Part shown: positions 1-8,304 of the stretch, in pieces
Layout of the letters: each line of letters begins with the position of its first letter
How positions within the stretch are numbered: the stretch's first letter is position 1
Source of the DNA: Candidatus Bathyarchaeota archaeon
Lineage (GTDB): Archaea; Thermoproteota; Bathyarchaeia; Bathyarchaeales; SOJC01
Assembly (NCBI GenBank): GCA_020352645.1
Contig: CP070683.1
Location: forward strand, 1,476,220-1,513,245
Direction: 5' to 3'
Length of the DNA: 37,026 nt
Position numbers and translations under genes: made by a program
Notes under the pieces: model-generated
What the model was told of the DNA's origin: nothing
Database searches by the model: none
Seen by the model: only the letters and a program-made list of their open reading frames with translations

Positions 1-1
1 C

Positions 2-604
2 ATGACGGCTAGCCAGACGCATGGATTCTGCCGAGTAATCATACCACACACTCTCATGAACCCGAACAAGCTATGGCTCACTGTTGACAGTGGAACAGTA
101 CAGCTGTTGTTTCCAAACTCTGAACTCTACGACAACGGCTCTCACAGATGGATATACCTTGCCTATCCCCACTCAACACATGAAATCGCGGTGGTTGAAG
201 ATAGCGCATCGCCACTAATCGAGAATGTACATCAACTGCCCCCTGAAGAAAGCGTGAATCCAGTTGACAGCGTTCAAGTGTACGCCAACGTTACAGACAA
301 CGTGAGCGGAGTGAAACGTGTGGCATTAAACGTCACCCTGAGCAACGGAACAATGTTTACAGTGGAAATGACAAATCTTGAAGGAAACCTTTACAATGGC
401 ACCATACCACAGTTTCCATACAACACAGACGTCACCTACATGATTCTGGCAGAAGACAACCTTAACAACACCAGCACAACCAGCGACTTGGGATACGAAT
501 ACCAATACACAGTAATTTCAGAGTTTCCAACACTAATTATCCTACCACTATTCATGATTCTATCGCTGCTCGCAGCCTTAGCCTACCGAAGACGACGCAC
601 CTGA
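2..604 (+). CDS. C-terminal part of a cell-surface protein with membrane anchor (partial)
   Basis: The frame is open to the left edge of the window, so only the last 200 or so residues of a larger protein are seen; the first ATG is probably internal. The visible part has a beta-rich Ig-like segment (about residues 65-165) rich in Asn, Thr and N-x-S/T sites, then one hydrophobic helix (about 175-195) that begins after Glu-Phe-Pro and ends in a RRRRT tail. This is the layout of archaeal surface proteins anchored at the C-terminus; the EFP-helix-basic tail is reminiscent of archaeosortase-type PEF-CTERM signals, but that link is an inference. The segment YPHSTHEI is typical of an Ig-like repeat end. 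Substrate or role unknown. Confidence 0.75.
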   Translation: MTASQTHGFCRVIIPHTLMNPNKLWLTVDSGTVQLLFPNSELYDNGSHRWIYLAYPHSTHEIAVVEDSASPLIENVHQLPPEESVNPVDSVQVYANVTDNVSGVKRVALNVTLSNGTMFTVEMTNLEGNLYNGTIPQFPYNTDVTYMILAEDNLNNTSTTSDLGYEYQYTVISEFPTLIILPLFMILSLLAALAYRRRRT

Positions 605-753
605 ACATCCAGCAACCATCCATCGCCTCTTCTTCCATCATCGTATTGCGTAGCTAGCCTGACGCTCTTCTGAATAGAACTTTGTTTCTGAAGGCTTTTA
701 TGGGTCTTCCACCAAATCGGTTACTCTTTTGAAGTGAGAGAGGAGGTGATTCT

Positions 754-1185
754 ATGAAAATGGGAATTCTCGGAGTAGTTACATTATTTCTCTGTTTTGG
801 CTTGCTGGCGTTTAATATTTCCGCTGTTGAGATACCTGTTGAAGTTGAAAGAGTCAAGGACGTGTGCTTTGTGAGGGTTAGAGGTGCACATCAGCCACCG
901 CCTGATGGTGAGACGAAAGAAGGGTTCGGTGCGTTCTTGCTGCATTACGAAAATCTAATGCGACCACCCCCTGGACAGGAAATTGGGCCTCAGCAGGTCA
1001 ATGTTCAATGGTCGATTAATAGTGTTGTGCATGATTATTGGTTCGACGCGCTTAGGGACGTGCCCATGGATATAACACTGCAGCATGCTCTAATAGGTTC
1101 CGTAATGGACTTCACGATTAACGTATACTGGGGCGGTAATCAACTAGCATCTATCAGTGACTCTGTAGTCATTCCGCCAGCATAG
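754..1185 (+). CDS. Small secreted protein of unknown function
   Basis: A 143-residue protein with a clear signal peptide (Lys near the start, hydrophobic core about residues 5-21, likely cleavage near NISAVE). The mature part is beta-rich, with no membrane segment at the C-terminus and a single cysteine near residue 38, so it is probably released or held by other surface proteins. The start is well supported: a strong Shine-Dalgarno (AGGAGGTGA, 741-749) lies 4 bases before the ATG, and a TATA-like CTTTTATGG is seen near 692-700. I do not recognise a family. It stands alone between the surface protein to its left and a convergent small-gene region. Confidence 0.7.
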   Translation: MKMGILGVVTLFLCFGLLAFNISAVEIPVEVERVKDVCFVRVRGAHQPPPDGETKEGFGAFLLHYENLMRPPPGQEIGPQQVNVQWSINSVVHDYWFDALRDVPMDITLQHALIGSVMDFTINVYWGGNQLASISDSVVIPPA

Positions 1186-1212
1186 CTAATCCCAAGAAAG
1201 CTCAGACAAACC

Positions 1213-1410
1213 CTAGCCCTTTTTCCTCCTTTTCTCTTTCATGTGTTTCTCTTTCAATTTATCTAAGAAACCGGATTCGCGGAGAACCTCATTCTGCAAT
1301 TTCTCATAGCTCTCCAATGTGAACACTTCTCGTTGACTGCGGAAATACTCATCAACCTTGTCAACTTCGTCTTCAGCAGTCTCAGTCTTTCCTTTTTTTG
1401 CACTTAGTAG
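1213..1410 (-). other. Open frame without a start codon, possible small-gene remnant
   Basis: On the minus strand a frame is open from a TAG at 1413-1411 to a TAG at 1215-1213. It reads as a charged, helix-prone peptide (motifs such as EYFRSQREVFTLESYEKL and a lysine-rich end KEKRRKKG), which looks protein-like. There is no ATG, GTG or TTG before an internal GTG, which would leave only about 37 residues. It lies just downstream of the DUF167 gene on the same strand. It could be the tail of a decayed gene, a gene with an unusual start, or chance. Confidence 0.25.
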
Positions 1411-1438
1411 CTACCAAATTCCGAAAGCTGAAGGAGAT

Positions 1439-1717
1439 CTACGACAAAGCAGATTTGAATGTGCTCAAGTAGGCTTCGTCGGCGTTTTTGACTAGAATCT
1501 TCTTATTTCTGGAGGTAAGTCCTGAAAGGATTTCAACTTTTTTCCCAAAAAGTCTTGACAGCTCTTTTATCAGCTCTCTATTGACTTTGCCCTTCACAGG
1601 AGCTTCTCGGCAATACACGATATAAACATCATCTTTGATCATAACTTGAAACTGCCTTGAGTTTGGCTTAACATAGACATTGATGGTTGTGCCTTGTACA
1701 GTTCCTTGTGGTTTCAT
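1439..1717 (-). CDS. DUF167 / YggU (UPF0235) family protein
   Basis: A 92-residue protein that matches the DUF167 pattern: N-terminal beta strand with VYVKPNS, then a central REAPVKGKVNRELIKELS segment in which the family's conserved A-P-x-x-G-x-A/V-N is seen, and the strand VEILSGLTSRNKKILV that corresponds to the family motif (G-x-x-S-R-x-K). Full length for the family (usually 70-110 residues). The biochemical role of the family is not established. No strong Shine-Dalgarno is seen before the ATG at 1717, so a short leader or leaderless mRNA is likely. Confidence 0.85.
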   Translation of the reverse strand: MKPQGTVQGTTINVYVKPNSRQFQVMIKDDVYIVYCREAPVKGKVNRELIKELSRLFGKKVEILSGLTSRNKKILVKNADEAYLSTFKSALS

Positions 1718-1800
1718 AATTATGGTTGCATCTTTCTAACCTAATATGCATATACGCATAGAAAATAACTATCAAGCTCATAATTCTCTTAGGAATAGCG

Positions 1801-1878
1801 TGGTGGACAGGGCGGGATTTGAACCCGCGGCCTCCACGATGCCAACGTGGCGATCATTCCAGGCTGATCTACCCGCCC
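1801..1878 (-). tRNA. tRNA-Ala (anticodon GGC), CCA encoded
   Basis: A full cloverleaf can be folded on the minus strand: acceptor GGGCGGG/CCTGTCC, D stem GATC/GATC, anticodon stem CCACG/CGTGG with loop TTGGCAT (anticodon GGC), T arm GCGGG-TTCAAAT-CCCGC, discriminator A at 1804, and CCA encoded at 1803-1801. The acceptor contains the G3-U70 wobble pair that is the alanine identity element, which confirms the assignment. No intron. Body length without CCA is 75 nt. Confidence 0.95.
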
Positions 1879-2123
1879 ACGCAAGTTCATTACTCTCTTG
1901 TTCTGGGAGCGGCTAAAGGAATATTGGAAAGACTCGTTTAAGGTTTTTCTCAAGGTTTGCACAATTACAGGCTATCTAGCGAGCAATCAAGTGCCATGCC
2001 CTTTTGTGGATAACAAGGGCTTTGCAGCTTGAAACAATACCTTGGATCGCCATGCATCCGCAAAAGTGGTCCTATCTAGTTAGTTGGTGATTGAAGTTGG
2101 GGCACATTCACTTCTTACGATAG

Positions 2124-2588
2124 ACGCGCACTATCAAGGGTATGGCTATTGCCCATAAGGTTGGGATATCCAGAGTCTTGGCTGAGGTTCTCCCTGACCA
2201 AAAGGTGAAGGAAATTCAAAGACTGCAGGAAGATGGGGAAATAGTTGCTATGGTTGGTGATGGGATAAATGACGCTCCAGCTTTGACAGCGGCAAATGTT
2301 GGAGTCGCCATAGGAACTGGCACAGATATTGCCATTGAATCTGCTGACGTCACGTTAGTCAGAGGAAAACTATCCAGTGTAGTCACTGCTGTAAAGCTTT
2401 CACGAGCTACTTTCAGAAAGATCAAGCAGAACCTTTTCTGGGCTTTTTTTTACAATGCTGCTGCCATACCATTGGCAATGCTAGGCTTGGCTCACCCAGT
2501 CTTAGCAGAGATTGCGATGGCGACAAGCTCAGTCACTGTTGTGACAAATGCAAATCTGCTTAGAAGGGCTCGAATTCTCCTCAGGTAA
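2124..2588 (+). pseudogene. Truncated heavy-metal (Cu-type) P1B-ATPase, C-terminal remnant
   Basis: Only about 155 residues of a protein that is normally 650-800 are left. What remains is the end of the P domain, with the hinge motif [12 protein letters not shown] and [15 protein letters not shown], followed by the last two membrane helices (about residues 98-140 of the ATG-started frame). The DKTGT phosphorylation site, the A domain, the CPC-type metal-binding helix and all earlier helices are missing. Similarity to the family starts just after an in-frame TAG at 2121, before the ATG at 2142 (T-R-T-x-K-G-M-A-I-A resembles the family's R-T-A-x-A-I-A). The fragment could not pump metal. It is best read as the relic of a deleted copper ATPase; a regulatory or stand-alone role is unlikely. 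Confidence 0.8.
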
Positions 2589-2816
2589 ACCGAAACACAA
2601 CCGTACTTATGTGGGGATTTCAATGTTTGTATTCAGAAGGCCAAATCGTGGTCCCTGGCAACGATCTGCCTTCAAGCATCTTCCTGTGTGATCCAATATA
2701 GAATCACATTCCAGCTCTCAACCTTGCCAATTCCATGAAATTGGCGAAATGTTAATATGTACTACTAGAGCTTGAGCGAATGCCAACGTGTGTGCGTGGA
2801 TCTAATTGGGATAGAA

Positions 2817-2996
2817 ATGTCGCCAAGAACTAAGATGTTCATGCTGACGGTATTGATTATGCTAGTCTTATTCCTAACTTGGTACCTTCTTCCCTTTCAA
2901 GTCAATCTAGGTTACTACTTTCGTTTTCTAGGCTTAATAGCAGTAGTAGTGACAATTGCTCTTTGGGCTCTGATAACAAGAATCAAAAGAGAATAA
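2817..2996 (+). CDS. Small two-helix membrane protein
   Basis: A 59-residue protein with two hydrophobic helices (about residues 7-24 and 34-52) separated by a short loop, with a basic N-terminus (SPRTK) and a basic tail (RIKRE), which predicts both ends in the cytoplasm. A TTG at 2772 in frame would add 15 residues, but the ATG at 2817 places the first helix near the start and is preferred. A TATA-like AATGTTAATATG lies near 2750-2760. No family is recognised; such proteins are common in archaea and often escape annotation. Confidence 0.5.
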   Translation: MSPRTKMFMLTVLIMLVLFLTWYLLPFQVNLGYYFRFLGLIAVVVTIALWALITRIKRE

Positions 2997-3481
2997 ATGC
3001 ACGAGCTATCGGAGTCTTCTAACTAACACTTTGTATGCATCTCTTCAAAAAGACGCTTGCTGGAACTAGGTTTCTCTAATCTGGTTATCAATGACTCATA
3101 TGATTCCTTGATTAGCGTCAGCTATCCTACTAATGAGATTCACAACGTCTACCCCAGGACTTCCCTTGAATATTTCATGGCTAACTTATATCGCAACATC
3201 ACCATTCCGCAAGCTCTCTTCTCTTCCCTTTCTTTTTCCAAAATACTCTGAAGGCTGAGAAAATCCTGATGGTCCCCTTCAGCCTGAGCGAATGAAAATC
3301 ACAGCGTGTAGCCAAATTACCACAGGCTTTGAAGTACAGTGGCGCGGCCTAGATTCGGAACGACCCGACTCAAGAATCCCTAGAAAAAGTGACCTGGACA
3401 GGGAAGTAACCAAAACGCTCAGAAACACGATCCATACCTTTCTAAGATAGTGCGATTTTAAGCCTATAGGAAACCGAGAGC
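2997..3481. other. 485-base stretch without a confident gene
   Basis: No complete gene is supported here. A 64-codon plus-strand frame (3057-3251, TTG start) lacks any ribosome-binding site and is not protein-like. On the minus strand, from about 3255 down to 3030, three short pieces in successive frames read as charged, helical peptide (EREEKRACGMVMLRYKLAMK, then VDVVNLISRIAD, then ESYESLITRLEK), as if a gene had decayed by frameshifts; this is weak evidence. The rest, 3260-3481, holds nothing that I recognise. Confidence 0.35.
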
Positions 3482-5392
3482 CTACCCTGCAAGTATCGCT
3501 ATTCTCAGTTCAAACGCTGGTGTTTCTGCTGAACCGCCGTTTTGAGGAAAGTCGCTGAGAGCGCCAGCATATATCGTTCCGTCTGGTGGGCGAGCCCATT
3601 CTTCAACATGTATGTCAAGTTCAACTGTGCCGTTCTTGTATGTGCAGTATTCTGCTCCTCCGATAGTGACCTGCACAAAGCTGAAATCGAATGCCACACC
3701 TGAAGCGTCAACGGCGGTGACGGTGAATGTTATGTCAAAATTTTGCATCGCATAGGTTCCATACTGTATTGCGACGCTGATGTCTTCCCCATGCTTGAAC
3801 CCTCTTGGGTCATATACCGGATCGTCAACCTGGACATCCCAAATGTTCACCCTGTAATCGTACTTGAAAGTGAGAGTATCGTTGACTACTACGCCAGCTA
3901 CTTCTACCGTAGCTACGACTTCCCAGACTCCGAAGTAATATCCAGAGTCATCAGGCCATGGCATACGCACAAATACGCATGCAACACTATCACAACATGG
4001 TCTATTGACGTATATGCCCCAAGTTACACCGTGCGGATCGATGACTTGGAAAGTGACATCTCTTGAGCATTCTGACCACTCATTGTAACTGACATTCGCG
4101 CAGAGAACCAAGCTCTTCTGAGGCCAGAACATATCGCTGGGCCGATGCGGCCCTTGTCCGCCGAAAGGGTACGGATACTGCGTGTAGAGATCTACATATC
4201 CCCCAGCAGGTTTGTAGGAAGCGACATGCTCTCCTCCTTCTACCGCGTGAGGAAGATCTACTGGATAGTCGTGACCATGCCATGGGCAAAAGTCACGTTC
4301 AGGGTGCGGAAAACCAAAGATACTTACCAAAGGTGCCCAGCCGAAGTATGGATCGCTGGGGCACTCTTCACACAACCACTGGCTGGTAGACATCGGATTC
4401 TTCAGGGTGATTGGTGTAGAAGGGGGCGGATAAGTCGCAGATTCAACAATTGCCCTGAAGCTCACGCTGAACATCCTTACAGTTCCCGATGGAGGTGTAT
4501 GGTGGCCGTCAGATCCGGGCGATCCTGTGAAGGCTACGTGTATCCACCCTTCTGTGTTATCGATTTCGAAGCCTTCGAGTCCGATTAGATTGTGAAGGCT
4601 GTTTAGCCAGAATCCTCCAAAGGTTCCATCAGGGTCTAAAGTGACATCAATCGCTGCCATCAACGTTGCGTTGAAGTTCACGTATACGTCGATTCCCAGA
4701 ACGTCCCAGAAGGGATCCAGACCCGTGTAGCCGTCTCCCAATAACCACACGTCCATTGGAAAAATCTCACCTAGCGCTCTCGCCTCGTAGATCTGAGGAT
4801 CCACAATCAAAAGGGGCAATGGAGGATACGTGATTTCTTCCTTATGGAGTTGCACCACACAGGGCATGAAAGTGTACGGGATCTCTGTACTGTCGAAGCT
4901 TACAAGGGTTACACGTGTAGCCGTTATGAGAGTTTCAAGGTATTCGGCAGGATTGTCGAAGCTTGGTGTCCAAATCGCCTTGAATGTGATGACGACGATC
5001 GCCCCGCTGCCGTTGAAGCGTGTAGAAGGAAGCGAGGCCACATGCATGCTGTACTTTCCTCCCAGCTGATCCACAGTATCGTTAAGCCAAAATACACTTC
5101 CCACAAGAGTACCGGCATAAGGACTTGGCGGAATCGGGCATGAGCAAGATTCGACGGGAATAGTTGTAGTGTGGCTTTGGTATTCAAGCTTTGATTGATC
5201 CCAAGCAAGCTCCAAGACAAGGGCAGTAAGATCAGTTACCTCCTCTACCACACAAGCTACAGTTACTGTTTGACCCTGAGCATAAACATCAACCGTTGCG
5301 GGGAGAAATCGGACAGTAGTGATTTGAACAGAGGCCACAGGAATCATTGATACGAAAAGAACTAACAAAGCATTTGAAACCGAGAATATCAT
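3482..5392 (-). CDS. Secreted protein with two cohesin-like domains
   Basis: With the ATG at 5392 the protein has 636 residues. It opens with a signal peptide (FSVSNALLVLFVSMIPVAS). Two tandem cohesin-type beta-sandwich domains follow (roughly residues 22-165 and 190-350): each has the pattern of a strand with Q-x-V-x-V, then a hydrophobic L-E-L-x-W/Y-D/N segment, and later I-V-x-I-T-F-K-A / M-F-S-V-S-F-R-A, typical of cohesins. The C-terminal 250 residues are beta-rich, Ig-like, with many cysteines (CEEC, CC-x4-C) that could form disulfides outside the cell. No membrane anchor and no dockerin is seen. A longer frame reaches 5545 but would bury the signal peptide; a TATA-like TTAAATATC at about 5457-5465 on the minus strand fits the shorter form. 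Likely a scaffold, carbohydrate- or protein-binding surface protein. Confidence 0.75.
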   Translation of the reverse strand: MIFSVSNALLVLFVSMIPVASVQITTVRFLPATVDVYAQGQTVTVACVVEEVTDLTALVLELAWDQSKLEYQSHTTTIPVESCSCPIPPSPYAGTLVGSVFWLNDTVDQLGGKYSMHVASLPSTRFNGSGAIVVITFKAIWTPSFDNPAEYLETLITATRVTLVSFDSTEIPYTFMPCVVQLHKEEITYPPLPLLIVDPQIYEARALGEIFPMDVWLLGDGYTGLDPFWDVLGIDVYVNFNATLMAAIDVTLDPDGTFGGFWLNSLHNLIGLEGFEIDNTEGWIHVAFTGSPGSDGHHTPPSGTVRMFSVSFRAIVESATYPPPSTPITLKNPMSTSQWLCEECPSDPYFGWAPLVSIFGFPHPERDFCPWHGHDYPVDLPHAVEGGEHVASYKPAGGYVDLYTQYPYPFGGQGPHRPSDMFWPQKSLVLCANVSYNEWSECSRDVTFQVIDPHGVTWGIYVNRPCCDSVACVFVRMPWPDDSGYYFGVWEVVATVEVAGVVVNDTLTFKYDYRVNIWDVQVDDPVYDPRGFKHGEDISVAIQYGTYAMQNFDITFTVTAVDASGVAFDFSFVQVTIGGAEYCTYKNGTVELDIHVEEWARPPDGTIYAGALSDFPQNGGSAETPAFELRIAILAG

Positions 5393-5577
5393 TGCAGCTT
5401 GCGCAGTCTTTTGATTCTTCTCTATCCTTTCCCCAGAATATACTGAACATGCTGAGATATTTAAGAGTCGCGCCCACCCTCGATATAGTCCGAAATCTCT
5501 CTGGGAAATAAGTAACTGGGCACATCGTGCTGTCGCCTTATGCAAGTATGTTGGGTTCGGGTTTAACCGAAGGAAAG

Positions 5578-5587
5578 TTTATATAAA
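5578..5587 (+). promoter_or_regulatory. TATA box of the ribosomal protein operon
   Basis: TTTATATAAA preceded by a purine-rich CGAAGGAAAG that fits a BRE. It lies 47 bases upstream of the rps13 ATG, so transcription would start near 5610 and leave a short leader with GGAG before the ATG. This is the only strong promoter before the fifteen-gene housekeeping run. Confidence 0.75.
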
Positions 5588-5633
5588 TTGCGCATCCTTT
5601 TCGGTAGTTAGCTTCAAATTACGGAGACTAATA

Positions 5634-6101
5634 ATGTCAACAGAGTATCGCCACATAACGCGAATAGCTGAAACTGATTTAGATGGCTCGCTGAAAGTGG
5701 CCTATGCACTCTCCAAAGTCAGGGGAATAGGAGCTAGCATGGCTAGGGCCATAGTTGAAAAAGGCGGAGTAGACCCGGAATGTCGACTAGGATTCCTTTC
5801 AGAACAAGATTTGGAAAAGCTTGAAGACATCATGAAGAACCCAGCTAAATACAACTTACCATCATGGCTATTCAACAGACAGAAAGACCTTGAGAGTGGA
5901 AAGAATGTGCATCTTTCAGGCTCTGATTTAGTCTTGCAGACTAAAACAGACATTGATCTTATGAAGGCTACAAAATCCTGGAAGGGCTACCGCCATTCAT
6001 ATGGGCTAAAAGTCAGAGGTCAACGAACGAAAACAACTGGTCGAAAAGGAAAGGCGATAGGAGTCAAGAAGAAGAGACCGCCAACTGCAGGAGGTAGATA
6101 A
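5634..6101 (+). CDS. rps13: Small ribosomal subunit protein uS13
   Basis: A 155-residue uS13 of the archaeal/eukaryotic length. The helix-two-turn-helix core VRGIGASMARAIVEKGGVD is at about residues 29-47, and the basic C-terminal tail that reaches the tRNA sites (GLKVRGQRTKTTGRKGKAIG) is at about 124-143. It sits in the head of the 30S subunit and contacts the P-site tRNA and bridges to the 50S. The start ATG has GGAG nine bases upstream. It opens the run rps13-rps4-rps11-rpoD and is followed after two bases by rps4. Confidence 0.97.
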   Translation: MSTEYRHITRIAETDLDGSLKVAYALSKVRGIGASMARAIVEKGGVDPECRLGFLSEQDLEKLEDIMKNPAKYNLPSWLFNRQKDLESGKNVHLSGSDLVLQTKTDIDLMKATKSWKGYRHSYGLKVRGQRTKTTGRKGKAIGVKKKRPPTAGGR

Positions 6102-6103
6102 CT

Positions 6104-6685
6104 ATGGGAGATCCGAAGAAACAGAGAAGAAAATACGAAACCCCTAGATTTCCGTGGCAACCTGATGTGCTACAGTCTGAACTTAGGCTCATTGGTCAGT
6201 ATGGCCTACGCAACAAGAAGGAGCTGTGGCGGCACAAAACAATGCTATCCAAGCTTCGAAGCACAGCACGTTTAACCTTGGGCATGTCGGAGACCGAAGG
6301 AGAGAAACTGAAAAAGCAGTTACTAGATAGGCTCATGAGGCTTGGAGTTCTCCCAGAGACCGCCGTCTTAGACAACGTTCTGGATCTAGCTATCGAAGAT
6401 CTCCTAGAAAGGAGACTGCAGTCTCTTGTCTTTCGGAAAGGTTTGACCAAATCCATACATCAAGCTCGCCAACTAATCACGCATGGTCACATAGCCATCC
6501 AAAGCAGAAAAGTGACCTCCCCCAGTTACCTTGTACTAAGAGATGAAGAAGCACAACTCGGCTACGCTGTCAAAAGCCCCATGGTGGATCCCCAGCACCC
6601 ACTCCGCCAAACACTTGTTGCCATACCTCCACGAAATGAAGCCACAAGCGAGAACGTACCTACCCAGAAGGAGAGAGGTCAATGA
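6104..6685 (+). CDS. rps4: Small ribosomal subunit protein uS4
   Basis: A 193-residue archaeal uS4, a primary 16S rRNA binder of the 30S body. The N-terminal [14 protein letters not shown] is typical of the archaeal/eukaryotic (S9e-like) form. The S4 RNA-binding domain is seen at about residues 103-150, with [12 protein letters not shown] and the [14 protein letters not shown] helix-turn. The last codons overlap the first of rps11 by four bases (ATGA), so the two are translationally coupled. The C-terminal tail after residue 170 is less conserved. Confidence 0.97.
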   Translation: MGDPKKQRRKYETPRFPWQPDVLQSELRLIGQYGLRNKKELWRHKTMLSKLRSTARLTLGMSETEGEKLKKQLLDRLMRLGVLPETAVLDNVLDLAIEDLLERRLQSLVFRKGLTKSIHQARQLITHGHIAIQSRKVTSPSYLVLRDEEAQLGYAVKSPMVDPQHPLRQTLVAIPPRNEATSENVPTQKERGQ

Positions 6686-7077
6686 GCAAGAAACCTGAAA
6701 GGTGGGGCGTCGTTCACATCTACAGCTCATACAATAACACAATCATACATATAACAGACATTTCTGGAGCAGAGACTATATCGAGAACGAGCGGAGGCAT
6801 GTTTGTGAAGGCCTCCCGACTTGAATCCTCACCATATGCTGCGATGCGTGCCGCGTCGGTAGCCGCGTCAACCGCGCTTGACAAAGGCATAACAGCTATA
6901 CACATAAAGGTGCGGGCGCCAGGCGGCTCGGCAGCTAGAACACCTGGCCCTGGAGCACAAGCTGCAATACGAGCCATCGCAAGAGCAGGATTTCGCATAG
7001 GTCGAATTGAAGAAACAACACCTATACCTCATGACGGTACACGAAGAAGAGGTGGACGGAGAGGTCGACGAGTATAG
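6682..7077 (+). CDS. rps11: Small ribosomal subunit protein uS11
   Basis: A 131-residue uS11, located on the 30S platform next to the E-site. Visible family motifs are [19 protein letters not shown] near the N-terminus, the glycine-rich turn [10 protein letters not shown], the helix [10 protein letters not shown], and the C-terminal G-R-I[25 protein letters not shown] signature. It overlaps the end of rps4. A 48-base gap follows before the RNA polymerase subunit gene. Confidence 0.97.
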   Translation: MSKKPERWGVVHIYSSYNNTIIHITDISGAETISRTSGGMFVKASRLESSPYAAMRAASVAASTALDKGITAIHIKVRAPGGSAARTPGPGAQAAIRAIARAGFRIGRIEETTPIPHDGTRRRGGRRGRRV

Positions 7078-7125
7078 CAGATGAGAAGCTGTGCCTGAAG
7101 ATTGCTCTGACAGGAGTGTAACACA

Positions 7126-7935
7126 GTGAAAGTCCAAATCTTAGACAAGAACGATGTTTCTGTGCGTTTGCTTATCGAAGGCTCTAACGCGGCTTTCATG
7201 AACGCACTACGCAGGATAATAATCTCGGAAGTACCGACTATGGCTGTAGACGACGTCGTAATTATAGAAAACTCTTCTGCACTACAAGACGAATTCTTAG
7301 CTCACCGAATCGGACTAATGCCACTCAAGACAGATCTAGACACTTACAACCTACCCGAAAACTGCGCATGCAAAAGCGAGTTTGGATGCAATCTATGCCG
7401 AGCATCACTGATATTGGACGTCGAGGCTGAGAATCACACTATCACTACATATTCAGGAGATTTCAAGTCCGAAAACCCCTCAATAACTCCAGTCAGCGAG
7501 AAGATACCACTCGCAAAGCTAGCTCCTTCGCAGAAAATAAGACTGGAAGCTTACGCACGATTAGGCAAGGGCAAGGAACACGCCAGATGGCAGCCGGTGT
7601 CCATGTGCGCTTACAAATACATGCCAATCATCACAGTCAACACAAAACTGTGCGACTTATGTGGCGACTGCATCAAGATGTGCCCAAGGAACATCTTGGT
7701 CAAAAAGGGAGAAAAACTTGAAGTCCGTAACACAACCGATTGCACAATATGCCAAGACTGCGTTGATGCATGTCAGAAGACGCCTAAGGCAATAGAAGTG
7801 AAATGGGACGAGAACACGTTTATATTCCGCTTGGAGTCCACTGGTGCCCTCACGCCGAAACGAATCGTGTCAGAAGCCCTCAACATTCTCGACGAAAAGC
7901 TGACAGACCTGCAAAGTCAGCTAAAGGGAAAATAA
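7126..7935 (+). CDS. rpoD: DNA-directed RNA polymerase subunit Rpo3 (D) with ferredoxin-like domain
   Basis: Archaeal homologue of bacterial alpha and eukaryotic RPB3; with Rpo11 it forms the assembly platform of RNA polymerase. The dimerisation domain motif FMNALRRIIISEVPTMAVD is at about residues 24-42. An inserted ferredoxin-like domain at about 173-225 carries two full cysteine sets (CDLCGDCIKMC and CTICQDCVDAC), so it probably holds two [4Fe-4S] clusters; some archaeal lineages keep these and others have lost them. Cysteines at about residues 83, 85, 90 and 93 (CACKSEFGCNLC) form a further possible zinc site. The start is GTG with AGGAGTG 8 bases upstream. Length 269 fits the Fe-S-containing forms. 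Confidence 0.95.
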   Translation: MKVQILDKNDVSVRLLIEGSNAAFMNALRRIIISEVPTMAVDDVVIIENSSALQDEFLAHRIGLMPLKTDLDTYNLPENCACKSEFGCNLCRASLILDVEAENHTITTYSGDFKSENPSITPVSEKIPLAKLAPSQKIRLEAYARLGKGKEHARWQPVSMCAYKYMPIITVNTKLCDLCGDCIKMCPRNILVKKGEKLEVRNTTDCTICQDCVDACQKTPKAIEVKWDENTFIFRLESTGALTPKRIVSEALNILDEKLTDLQSQLKGK

Positions 7936-7938
7936 GAA

Positions 7939-8301
7939 ATGAGAAAGCTGAGAGCAAAAAACCCGCAGCTACTGGATCTCATCAGAACCTTGAGAAAGAC
8001 TGCGAGGGAGAACGATGCAAAAATATGGAGCGCCATCGCAGAGAATCTGGCAAAAGCCAGATGCAGACGTGTGTCTGTAAATCTGAGCCGCATAAACAGA
8101 CATGCTGCAAAAGGACAGACAGTAGCAGTTCCAGGAAAAGTCCTAGGGTCAGGAACGCTTGATCATCCCGTTACAATTGCAGCCTTCTCATTTTCCGCAG
8201 CCGCAGCTGCAAAAATAAAGAAATCCAAAGGAAGATGCATGACATTCGGTGAGCTGATGAGAAAAAACCCTAAAGGCTCGAACGTCAAAATTGTTGGGTG
8301 A
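7939..8301 (+). CDS. rpl18e: Large ribosomal subunit protein eL18
   Basis: A 120-residue archaeal eL18 (L15-like fold), part of the 50S subunit. Family signals include the N-terminal NPQLLDLIRTLRKTA, VNLSRINRHAAKGQTVAVPG, KVLGSGTLDHPVTIAAFSFS, and a short basic end. It starts three bases after rpoD and is followed after three bases by rpl13, so it is inside the same transcript. Length is as expected for archaea. Confidence 0.96.
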   Translation: MRKLRAKNPQLLDLIRTLRKTARENDAKIWSAIAENLAKARCRRVSVNLSRINRHAAKGQTVAVPGKVLGSGTLDHPVTIAAFSFSAAAAAKIKKSKGRCMTFGELMRKNPKGSNVKIVG

Positions 8302-8304
8302 AAT

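Noticed and set aside
1801-2588. Integrated element using tRNA-Ala as attachment site
   Set aside because: The ATPase remnant lies on the 5' side of the tRNA, no duplicated tRNA 3' end and no integrase are seen.
3057-3251. 64-codon plus-strand frame with TTG start
   Set aside because: No ribosome-binding site, no recognisable domain, and the opposite strand reads more protein-like.
4145-4588. 147-codon plus-strand frame
   Set aside because: Antisense to the cohesin-like gene, no ribosome-binding site, unnatural composition.
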